From CAYUPI01 sp964446585 (GTDB lineage: Bacteria > Verrucomicrobiota > Verrucomicrobiia > Limisphaerales > UBA8199): 64,000 nucleotides of DNA. Shown here piece by piece: positions 43,035 to 54,925 of the stretch (positions are counted from its first letter, which is position 1; each line of letters opens with the position of its first letter). The notes beneath the pieces were generated by a model that saw only the letters and a program-made list of their open reading frames with translations, was not told the origin of the DNA and did no database searches. The DNA lies in assembly GCA_964446585.1 (NCBI GenBank), contig CAYUPI010000024.1, positions 17,125 to 81,124 on the forward strand. Reading direction: 5' to 3'. The position numbers were made by a program, and so were the translations under genes.

Positions 43035-43154
43035 CGCGAAAGCCTCTAACAATCACAATCAACGATCCCGCGCCACTGGGGTCCGACTTGGAAGCGAGGC
43101 GCCATCGCCGGGTTCGGTGCATCCGCTTCAGCAATTCTCATCGGAAAGATTTGA

Positions 43155-43577
43155 CTACATGAAACGACGCCAAAGTCCGTCCCGGAAGTCATCTCGATGC
43201 AGCAATTTTGCGATTTTCGCAAGGGTGTCCACATGTTTTTGGAATTGGCCCGTCGGTACCAGAAACAGCAGGACCAGATGGACTGGTTTGCCGTCGAGCG
43301 CGTCGAATTGTATTCCCCTTCGTGAACGCCCGACCGCTCCCGCTACTTCGGAGATCAATTCCGTGACAGCGTGAGGGAGGCCAATGCTAAACCCGACGCC
43401 TGTGCTCATCGCCGATTCGCGCTGCCTTACACTGCGTGCGATCGCATCCCTTTGCTCAGTCGCAATCTTGTGAGTAGCCACAAGATGACCGATCAGCTCC
43501 TCAATCGCATCCCAGCGGTTCTCTGCGCGCAGCTCAATGATACTCGGCTGTGGCCCCAGAAGGTCGTCAAAATCCAT
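43155..43577 (-). CDS. PTS system EIIA-like protein (nitrogen/fructose type)
   Basis: A 140-residue protein from the ATG at 43577. The EIIA active-site region is FSIGLPHAVTELI, with the phospho-accepting His in the LPHA motif. Surrounding sequence (AIEELIGHLVATHKI, VLLFLVPTGQFQKHV, LAKIAKLLH) fits the PTS_EIIA type 2 domain. In organisms without sugar PTS such proteins regulate via PtsN-like phosphorelay. No PTS partner is adjacent. Confidence 0.87.
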   Translation of the reverse strand: MDFDDLLGPQPSIIELRAENRWDAIEELIGHLVATHKIATEQRDAIARSVRQRESAMSTGVGFSIGLPHAVTELISEVAGAVGRSRRGIQFDALDGKPVHLVLLFLVPTGQFQKHVDTLAKIAKLLHRDDFRDGLWRRFM

Positions 43578-43699
43578 ACTTACCAGCAACTACGATGGCT
43601 GCGCCGAACGATGGCGGTCAAGCACGACGGATCGAGCGCACTCTGTCGGGAAAACAAGCGTGAGCTGCTCTCGCCTGTACAGCGCTCTAGTTCCGTGCA

Positions 43700-43903
43700 T
43701 TATCTCCTGCTAATCTTCTGCAACACCAGATATCCCAGGCACACGGCAATCACCGCAATGCCAAGACAGAGGACCCCGAAAACAATCGGGACTCCGATGC
43801 TCTCAGGAAGAAAACCACAAATTATTCCTAAAACAGCCACACTCGAGAGAAGGTGCCAGAGTCTGAATTCTCGTCCTGACGCAAATTGAAACTCAAACCT
43901 CAT
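43700..43903 (-). CDS. small membrane protein
   Basis: A 67-residue protein with two hydrophobic helices (LWHLLSSVAVLGIICGFL and GVPIVFGVLCLGIAVIAVCL) and a basic C-terminus (KISRR). No family is recognised. Given its size it is a modest-confidence gene, supported mainly by the helix pattern. Confidence 0.5.
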   Translation of the reverse strand: MRFEFQFASGREFRLWHLLSSVAVLGIICGFLPESIGVPIVFGVLCLGIAVIAVCLGYLVLQKISRR

Positions 43904-44215
43904 GTCGCGTGCGAACCTGATAAATATTCAACTAACCATCCGTTCGAATAATCGATCGTGCAAGTCCAACAGGCAAGGCATTCGGCGAGAGAACTGTGCG
44001 CTCCGCGGCCCGTATGCATCGGCACTAGAAGGGCCTGTGCGTGATGGCCGAATCGCTCGCCCGCCGATTGCTCCTGCTATCAGCCTGGCCTATCTGGGCG
44101 GACGAACGCCGACCCTGTTATCTCGGTAGCGGAAAACGGCGGCTTTCGTGGTTTTTAATTTGCTTGAGCTGCACGTTGATTCAAACTGGCTGAGCATTTC
44201 GAGAACCGAGACCCT
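43904..44215. other. intergenic region without recognised features
   Basis: No gene, RNA or repeat can be supported here. Confidence 0.45.
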
Positions 44216-45481
44216 ATGCCGCAGTCGATCGCCAAATTCATTGCCGCCACAGGTATCGTGGATGTCCACGAACATCACATGCCTGACATCCTGCTCAGTC
44301 GTGAGGTCAACCTATTGCAGTTGTTTCAGCAAAGCTATGCGGGCTGGACGCAAGCGCGGCCTTACACACTCCCTTCGGAGCGCCGAGACAGCGATCCGAT
44401 GCTGGTCGCGACCGGTCCGACGACTTGGGAGACGCTCGCGCCTTACCTTGAAAAGAGCGCCAGCAATGCGTTCGTGCGCAATCTCGTGCGCGGGATTACG
44501 GACCTATATGACATCAAAGAGGGGACTATCACGCGCGACAACTGGGAGGAGATGGACGCCCAGGTGCGCCGGTGGCATCAGCAACCGGATTGGTGCCGGG
44601 AAGTCTTGCGTCGCGCCGGGATCGAGCAGGTGATTACCGATTCCTATGCGGATCCGCTCCTCGATGCGCGTCAGACCCTGGGAAACAACTACAGCTCAGT
44701 CGCCCGCATCAACGCCTTCGCCTGCGGCTGGCATCCGGAATCACGCGACCACAACGGCAACAGCGCGCACAAATTGCTCAAGCGATTGGGTTGGGAGCCA
44801 GTTTCGTTCGACGACTATGCGACTGCGCTGGAAAAGCTGGTGGACGGCCTGGCTTCGAGGCATCAGGTGGCCCTCAAGAATGCCCTGGCTTACGACCGTG
44901 ACATTTCCTTTGACGAGCCGGACGAGAAACTGGCCTGCCGCGCCTGGGGGAGGGCTTCGCCCTCGTTCACCGAGCGGAAGGCATTCGGCGATTGGGTGGT
45001 GGACCGGCTCTGCCGTCTGGCGGGAGAACGGGGCGTACCGATGCAAATGCACCTGGGCACTGCCATCATTCGCGGATCGCATCCGTTGAACGTCGCGGGC
45101 CTGCTCGAGCGTCATCCGCGCACGCGGTTTCTCTTGATGCACCTGGCGTATCCATGGAGCCGCGACCTGCTGGGGATGGCGTTTGTCTATCGCAACATCT
45201 GGTTGGACCTGACCTGGTCGTGGCTGATCAGCCCGTCGCACTTCAAGCTGGCGTTGCACGAAGCCATCGAAGTCCTCCCGGACGAATCGCGGATGATGCT
45301 CGGCGGGGACAACTGGCACATTGAAGAGACCTATGCCACGATGAAACGGGCTCGGCAGTTGATTGGTGAGGTGCTCGAAGAAAAAGTCGCCGCCGCTTAC
45401 TTCCACCAGGCAGACGCCCAGCGGCTGGCGGCAAAGATCCTGCGCGAAAATGCGATTGGTTTCTTCAAACTGGAATTGTAG
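44216..45481 (+). CDS. amidohydrolase / glucuronate-isomerase-like metal-dependent hydrolase
   Basis: A 421-residue protein. VDVHEHHMPDILL near residue 17 holds the HxH-type metal ligands. Later MQMHLGTAI gives another His, LLMHLAYPWS a further His, and GGDNWHIEE the Asp near the C-terminus. The order fits the amidohydrolase superfamily, with the general look of the uronate isomerase/TIM-barrel branch. The substrate is not known; the next gene encodes a secreted glycan-type protein. The stop codon is the first part of the palindromic repeat that follows. Confidence 0.83.
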   Translation: MPQSIAKFIAATGIVDVHEHHMPDILLSREVNLLQLFQQSYAGWTQARPYTLPSERRDSDPMLVATGPTTWETLAPYLEKSASNAFVRNLVRGITDLYDIKEGTITRDNWEEMDAQVRRWHQQPDWCREVLRRAGIEQVITDSYADPLLDARQTLGNNYSSVARINAFACGWHPESRDHNGNSAHKLLKRLGWEPVSFDDYATALEKLVDGLASRHQVALKNALAYDRDISFDEPDEKLACRAWGRASPSFTERKAFGDWVVDRLCRLAGERGVPMQMHLGTAIIRGSHPLNVAGLLERHPRTRFLLMHLAYPWSRDLLGMAFVYRNIWLDLTWSWLISPSHFKLALHEAIEVLPDESRMMLGGDNWHIEETYATMKRARQLIGEVLEEKVAAAYFHQADAQRLAAKILRENAIGFFKLEL

Positions 45482-45561
45482 GAGCCGACGTGAGGAGGCT
45501 CTGATCAATTTTGGACTCTGGATTTTGGATTTTTAGATCAGAGCCTCCTCACGTCGGCTCC
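45481..45561. repeat. perfect palindromic repeat, 26-bp arms
   Basis: The arms are 45481-45506 (starts GGAGCCGACGTGAGG) and 45536-45561 (ends CCTCACGTCGGCTCC) and match perfectly. The loop is AATTTTGGACT/GGATTTTGG-type AT-rich sequence, as in the repeat at 3411-3518. It can end transcription from either side. Confidence 0.9.
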
Positions 45562-45589
45562 TTCAGCCTTAAGACACGCTTTTGGGTTT

Positions 45590-48409
45590 ATGTTTCGCCG
45601 CGCACTTTTCCTGCTACCGCTGTTGGTCCTGGTCGGCTGTCGTGATGTGCACGAGGTGAAGCCCGGGGGGAGGGGTGTAATCCTGGAGAATCAATACATT
45701 CGGTATGAGATCCGGGCCGATGGACGGAATGAACACTGGGTGGACGGGCGGACCGGCCGAGATTACGCGGTGCCGAACTCGCCCTGTGCTCGTGTCAAGA
45801 AGGGCGGCAAGGATTTTCCTGTGACTGGTGCAGCCTTTAAAGACGGGCTGCTTACTTTCCAATTCGGCGAAGCGAATGTTGAGGCTGCAATTCGAATAAC
45901 GATCAAGAAAACTCACTTTCTATGGGAAGTGGCCTCGCTGAAGGGAACGGGGGTCGAGGAATTTGTTTTCGCCGAGGTGCCGCTGACGTTGAAGGGCTCA
46001 CCGGACGAGCCGTTTGTGTCGTCCGCTATGGCGTTGAACCTGCAAACTCTCGTTCCGGGATTTCCCCAGCCGGTGTCGCGGCTGGGCGCGTCGTGTTTTC
46101 CGCGGTTTGGTTTTGCCGGAGCTCAAGTGGCGCTGGTCGGTTGTCCGACGGCAGAACTGCGCCGCGTGATGCAGGAGGTGGTTACCAACGCGCCGGCGTT
46201 GCCCAAGTCCGCCCTGGGTGGGCCTTGGGCCTGGGACGCGCCCTCAGCCCGCGGCTCCTACCTGTTTGATTTCGGCAATCTCAACGAGAAGACCGTGGAC
46301 GACTGGATCCGCCTAGTGCAGAACCTCGGATTCACCCAGGTTGATTTCCATGGCGGACGCTCGTTCCGCTTTGGCGATTGCCGCGTCAACCCGGAGGTGT
46401 TTCCCCGAGGCCGCGAAGGTTTCACGGCGGCGATCGACAGACTCCACCAGGCCGGAATCTCGGCGGGCCTCCACACCTACGCGTTTTTCATCGATAAGAA
46501 GACCCCCTGGGTCACTCCCGTGCCCGATCTGCGCCTGGCGAAGGACTCGAGCTTCACTCTGGCCGAGGATCTGAACGTCGATGCCGCAACGGTGCCGGTC
46601 GTGGAATCGACCGAAAATGTGTCTGCCGTCACGGGCTTCTTTGTCCGAAACAGCGCAACTCTGCGAGTCGAGCAGGAATTGATCTCCTACACCGGCGCTT
46701 CGAAGTCGGCGCCCTACGGGTTCACGAGATGCAAGCGCGGAGCGTACGGCACTCGCGCAGCAGCGCATCCTCGCGGAGCGAAGGTGGATCATCTCAAGGA
46801 ATGTTTCGGCCTGTTCGTCCCTGACCCGGAGACGACGCTCCTCGCCGAGGTTGCGGCGGCTACGGCGGATTTCTACAACGAATGCGGGTTCGACATGATC
46901 TATCTGGACGCACTGGATGGCGAGGACATCCTGGGCGGCGCGGAGAACGGCTGGCACTACGGCTCGCAGTTCGTGTTCGAGATTGTGAAGCGGCTGCGCA
47001 AACCGGCGCTGATAGAGATGAGCACTTTCCATCATCACCTCTGGTACGTTCGCTCCCGCGCCGGGGCCTGGGACCATCCGCGCCGCGCGGAAAAGCAGTT
47101 CATTGACTTGCACCTTGCCGCCAACGAGACGTACCAGCGCATGTTACTCCCGGCGAACCTCGGCTGGTGGGCGGTGAAGAACTGGTCCGGCGCCCAGGAA
47201 GAGCGAACGTTTCCGGACGACATCGAGTATCTCTGCTGCAAGAGTTTGGCCACCGACAGCGGCCTGTCGCTGATGGGGATCGAGCCAAAGAACGCCTCAG
47301 GGTTGTCGCGCATGGCTGAAATCTTCAAACGCTATGAGACGTTGCGCCGCTCGGGTCGGGTCCCGCAATCAATCAAGCAGCGACTCAGCTTACCAGGGGA
47401 CGAATTCCGGCTCCTGGAGTTGCCTGGCGGCGGCTGGGAGTTCCGACCCGCACGTTTTGATCAACAAAAAGTCGAGATGGAAGGTGGGACAAGCCAGGTC
47501 TGGGCCGTGACCAACCAATTCAAAAGCCATCCTCTTCGACTGCGAATCGAGGCGCTCATGGCCACGGGCCCGTGGGAAGCGAGCACCAACGTTCTCCTGG
47601 CGGATGCCAGCAGTGTCGGCGCCTTCACCAGTCGCGCCTCCGCCCCCGGCGTGCAGTCGGAGCTTGCACTCTACGGCGGCGTTGTGCGCCCCGGTTCAAC
47701 CGCCAGCCTCCGCTTCTCTGCCACGAACATGACAGCGTCGGCCCGCGGGGCCTGGACAAAAATCGAGCGGACCTTTTCACCTCCGTTGAATCTCTCAGGG
47801 CGCGAAGGCCTCGGCGTGTGGGTTCACGGCGACAGCCAGGGCGAGGTTCTCAATCTGCAACTGCGCTCCCCTGAGCACGTCGTGGCCGGCATCGGCGATC
47901 ATTACATCGTGGTGGATTTCACCGGCTGGCGGTACTTCGAGTTGGTCGAACCGGAAAGCCGCCGCTGGGCGCTTTACACTTGGCCTTACGGCGACCCTTA
48001 CTCGATCTATCGCGAGTCGGTGGATTTTCACCAGGTATCTCTGGTCTCGCTTTGGTTCAACAATCTGCCGCCGGGCAAGTCCGTGACATGCTACCTCGGC
48101 CCGATCAAAGCCCTGCCGCTTTTGAAGAGCTTCGTGCGACATCCGGCCGTGACGATTGGCGCCAGCCGCATCATTGTTCCAGTCGAACTCGAAAGCGGAA
48201 GCTATCTGGAATTCAATTCTTTGACCGACTGTAAAATTTATGGGCCGAATGGAGAATTGAAAGCTGAGGCGAGGCCGGAAGGAGAGATCCCCACATTGGC
48301 CCCGGGAGTGAATCAGCTCGGCTTCCGATGCGAACCCAACGACGGTACCCGTGCTCGTGTCAACGTGACCGTGATGAGTGAAGGAGCGCCTGTCGGAGTA
48401 ATGGAGTGA
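45590..48409 (+). CDS. large lipoprotein with glycosidase-like barrel
   Basis: A 939-residue protein. The lipoprotein signal MFRRALFLLPLLVLVGC has a LVGC lipobox. A beta-rich N-terminal domain (about residues 20-210) leads to a barrel-like part with GFTQVDFHGGRSFRFGDCRV, GISAGLHTYAFFIDKKTPWV and CGFDMIYLDALDGEDILGG; the acidic residues at the barrel ends could be catalytic. The last ~300 residues form beta-sandwich domains (LNLQLRSPEHVVAGIGDHYI). The family is not recognised with certainty, but alpha-galactosidase-like GH36/GH27-type folds look similar. It probably digests glycans at the cell surface. Confidence 0.75.
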   Translation: MFRRALFLLPLLVLVGCRDVHEVKPGGRGVILENQYIRYEIRADGRNEHWVDGRTGRDYAVPNSPCARVKKGGKDFPVTGAAFKDGLLTFQFGEANVEAAIRITIKKTHFLWEVASLKGTGVEEFVFAEVPLTLKGSPDEPFVSSAMALNLQTLVPGFPQPVSRLGASCFPRFGFAGAQVALVGCPTAELRRVMQEVVTNAPALPKSALGGPWAWDAPSARGSYLFDFGNLNEKTVDDWIRLVQNLGFTQVDFHGGRSFRFGDCRVNPEVFPRGREGFTAAIDRLHQAGISAGLHTYAFFIDKKTPWVTPVPDLRLAKDSSFTLAEDLNVDAATVPVVESTENVSAVTGFFVRNSATLRVEQELISYTGASKSAPYGFTRCKRGAYGTRAAAHPRGAKVDHLKECFGLFVPDPETTLLAEVAAATADFYNECGFDMIYLDALDGEDILGGAENGWHYGSQFVFEIVKRLRKPALIEMSTFHHHLWYVRSRAGAWDHPRRAEKQFIDLHLAANETYQRMLLPANLGWWAVKNWSGAQEERTFPDDIEYLCCKSLATDSGLSLMGIEPKNASGLSRMAEIFKRYETLRRSGRVPQSIKQRLSLPGDEFRLLELPGGGWEFRPARFDQQKVEMEGGTSQVWAVTNQFKSHPLRLRIEALMATGPWEASTNVLLADASSVGAFTSRASAPGVQSELALYGGVVRPGSTASLRFSATNMTASARGAWTKIERTFSPPLNLSGREGLGVWVHGDSQGEVLNLQLRSPEHVVAGIGDHYIVVDFTGWRYFELVEPESRRWALYTWPYGDPYSIYRESVDFHQVSLVSLWFNNLPPGKSVTCYLGPIKALPLLKSFVRHPAVTIGASRIIVPVELESGSYLEFNSLTDCKIYGPNGELKAEARPEGEIPTLAPGVNQLGFRCEPNDGTRARVNVTVMSEGAPVGVME

Positions 48410-48427
48410 TGGAGAGATGAAGTGAAG

Positions 48428-50218
48428 TCAGGGAACGACGAGCTTCGTGAACGGAGCGACATAAGCCTGGAGGAACACGAGGATTCCCATGAGGATGGCG
48501 AGCGCCAGGCTGTGAAAGAACACGTAACGCAGGATGCTGCCCTCGTGGCCGTACCAGTTGGTGACGGTGCTCGCCACCACAATGCTTTGGGCGTCAACCA
48601 TCTTGCCCATCACACCACCGGAGCTGTTCGCCGCTGCCATCAGCGTCGGGCTGAGACCTGCCTTTTTCGCCGCGATGGTTTGGAGGCTGCCGAACAGAAA
48701 GTTCGAGGCCGTATCCGAGCCTGTCAGCGCCACGCCCAGCCAGCCGAGCATCGTGCCGAAGAACGGATATAGCCGGCCCGTCTGGGCGAGGGCCAGACCC
48801 AGTGTTCCGTCAATGCCGGAAAAGCGACTCACGTAACCCAGCGCCAGCATGGCCGCAATCGTCAAGAGCGAGTAACGAACGCCTACTAGTGTTTTCACAT
48901 ACTCGGCGGCGAGTTGAGCAGGCGCGAAGCCCATGATCAGTCCGGCCAACACAGAAGCGACGAACACACCAGAGCCAGTCGCCGAGAGCCAATTGAGCCG
49001 ATAGACAGCCTCCTCTGCTTTAGCGGGCGCTTCCGCCGTCAATTCGGGAGCAATCGGTGGCGCGCGCTGGACGACATTGTGCAAACCCGGGACCCGCAAG
49101 CTGGGCGAGGCGCGTCTATCGAGAGCGCTCTTGAAAAAGGGCACGCCCCAAACGAACACCAAAGCACTCAAAAGGACCCAAGGAATCCAGGCTTGGACGA
49201 CTCTCTGTCTCGGAATGCCCGTTTGGGCTGCCCCAGCAAGCGCGCCATCCTCTAGGTCGGATATCTCGTGCTTTGTAGCCGCCGACGTCAGTCGGCGCTG
49301 CTCAGCGTTTGTGATAGAGTGCGCCGCCTGATCCCGCAGGGCGGGACGGCTACACCCTGTCGGCGAATCGTGCGCGGCATCCTCTGAAAGTTTCCATTGC
49401 TGGGCCGGCTGCCAAAACCTTGACAACGCGGCTGTCGCAGCCATCGAGCAAATCGAGGCCACAATGTCCACCAACCACGGCCCATGAAAGTTAGAAATCA
49501 AGAACTGCGGGACAGCGAACGCAAGACCGGCGGTCAGTGCCGCGGGCCACACGGCGAGCATGCTACGAAAACCCGCCATCGCCCACACGACCCAGAAAGG
49601 AACCAGCAACGAAAAAAACGGAAGCTGACGCCCGACCATTTGCGAAAGGGCCACCTCGCTTATGCCCGTCACTTTACTTAGCGCAATGATTGGGGTGCCC
49701 AGCGCTCCGAACGCCACGGGCGCAGTATTAGCGATCAAAGACAATCCCGAGGCTGCCAAAGGCTTGAAACCGAGTTGCATCAGAATGGCGGCCGTGACGG
49801 CGACAGGCGTGCCAAACCCCGCCGCGCCTTCAAAGAACGCACCGAAGGAAAACGCGATCAGGATCACTTGCACCCGCGGGTCCGGGGCCAGGCGCGAAAG
49901 GCTTCCGCGCAAGACCTCGAAAAGGCCGGCTTTGACCGTCAATTGATAAAGAAAAATCAGATTGAGAATGATCCAGCCGATCGGGAACAGGCCATAAGCG
50001 GCGCCGAACGCTGCCGCCGAGGCGGCAGGCTGGAGCGGCATGCCATAAATGCCCAGCGCGATTGCCAGGGCCACCGCAAGTCCGAGCAGCGCGGAAAAAT
50101 GAATTCGTAGCCGCAGGAGCGCAATCGAGCCCAGCAGGACCACGATCGGGAGCGCAGCAAAGAAGGTTGAAAGCGCCGGATTGTGCAGCGGGTCGTATCG
50201 TTGAATCCAAACCTCCAT
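48428..50218 (-). CDS. L-lactate permease (LctP) family transporter with in-frame repeat insertion
   Basis: A 596-residue protein with at least 12 hydrophobic segments. LctP-type stretches include FGAFFEGAAGFGTPVAVTAAIL, NTAPVAFGALGTPI and ANSSGGVMGKMVDAQSIVVA. The family takes up lactate or glycolate with protons. In the middle (about residues 289-316) lies RPALRDQAAHSITNAEQRRL and what follows, which is translated from the palindromic repeat at 49275-49353. It falls in a hydrophilic loop before AWIPWVLLSALVFVWGVPFF, so activity may survive. The start ATG at 50218 is 3 bases after the cutA stop. Confidence 0.9.
   Translation of the reverse strand: MEVWIQRYDPLHNPALSTFFAALPIVVLLGSIALLRLRIHFSALLGLAVALAIALGIYGMPLQPAASAAAFGAAYGLFPIGWIILNLIFLYQLTVKAGLFEVLRGSLSRLAPDPRVQVILIAFSFGAFFEGAAGFGTPVAVTAAILMQLGFKPLAASGLSLIANTAPVAFGALGTPIIALSKVTGISEVALSQMVGRQLPFFSLLVPFWVVWAMAGFRSMLAVWPAALTAGLAFAVPQFLISNFHGPWLVDIVASICSMAATAALSRFWQPAQQWKLSEDAAHDSPTGCSRPALRDQAAHSITNAEQRRLTSAATKHEISDLEDGALAGAAQTGIPRQRVVQAWIPWVLLSALVFVWGVPFFKSALDRRASPSLRVPGLHNVVQRAPPIAPELTAEAPAKAEEAVYRLNWLSATGSGVFVASVLAGLIMGFAPAQLAAEYVKTLVGVRYSLLTIAAMLALGYVSRFSGIDGTLGLALAQTGRLYPFFGTMLGWLGVALTGSDTASNFLFGSLQTIAAKKAGLSPTLMAAANSSGGVMGKMVDAQSIVVASTVTNWYGHEGSILRYVFFHSLALAILMGILVFLQAYVAPFTKLVVP
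49275..49353. repeat. palindromic repeat inside the permease gene
   Basis: The outer ends GTAGCCG and CGGCTAC are inverted. Inside are the hairpins CGCCGAC-GTCA-GTCGGCG and TCCCGC-AGG-GCGGGA. The tip GTAGCCGCCGACGT is shared with the element at 10895-10960. The surrounding frame stays open through the whole element. Confidence 0.88.
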
Positions 50219-50221
50219 GGC

Positions 50222-50548
50222 CTAGCATACCGCTCCAGCCAGCCAATCGAGGTAACGCTTATTTCCGGCCGCTATCTTTATCACGAGAAATTCCGGAGTG
50301 TCATACGGGTGTTTCGCCACCACCAACCTTTCCAGCGCGGCCAGCCGTCGGGCGGTGGTCTTCAAAACCATCAGCACTTCCGCTCCCCTCTCGATCTTAC
50401 CTTGCCACCAGTAATGCGACTCGACTCGTGGAATCAGGTTCGCGCAGGCGATCAGGCGCCCTCGCAAAGCAGCGCGCGACAGCCTGAGGGCCGTTTTCAT
50501 GTCCGGCACCGTGACCAGCACGAAAGCGCATTTTCCTCGTAGCTTCAT
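50222..50548 (-). CDS. cutA: divalent cation tolerance protein CutA
   Basis: A 108-residue protein of usual length. VLVTVPDMKTALRLSRAAL, ACANLIPRVESHYWWQGKIE and EVLMVLKTTARRLAALE match the CutA1 signature, and the C-terminal VAKHPYDTPEFLVIKIAAGN is conserved. It forms a trimer related to PII proteins. It precedes the permease gene on the same strand, likely a two-gene operon. Confidence 0.95.
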   Translation of the reverse strand: MKLRGKCAFVLVTVPDMKTALRLSRAALRGRLIACANLIPRVESHYWWQGKIERGAEVLMVLKTTARRLAALERLVVAKHPYDTPEFLVIKIAAGNKRYLDWLAGAVC

Positions 50549-50687
50549 CCACTCACCCTCAATCGTTTGACCTCTGAAATCTCAATTTACCTGCGAAAAA
50601 ACCTCACGTCCTATTTTGCGTCTCGGTGTGTCAAGCATAAGTGTCGTAGACGGTCGCTGGCAAGGAATGCCCATAGCTCCCGCAACG

Positions 50688-50721
50688 AAAAAAAGAGCAT
50701 CCGGCGAACCGTATGCTCTTT
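50688..50721 (-). terminator. intrinsic terminator after rpoC
   Basis: On the minus strand a stem AAAGAGCAT / ATGCTCTTT with a 12-base loop is followed by a run of T residues. It lies about 25 bases after the rpoC stop and fits a rho-independent terminator of the rpoBC operon. Confidence 0.85.
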
Positions 50722-50743
50722 GCGCAATTAGCTTGGTGGATGG

Positions 50744-54889
<4,146 letters not shown>

Positions 54890-54925
54890 AAAAACAATTT
54901 AGTGAACTAATAGGGCTTGAAAAAG

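Noticed and set aside
42717..43903. Cluster of small minus-strand genes considered as a second cassette array
   Set aside because: I could not find paired GTTRRRY/RYYYAAC cores with matching arms between them.
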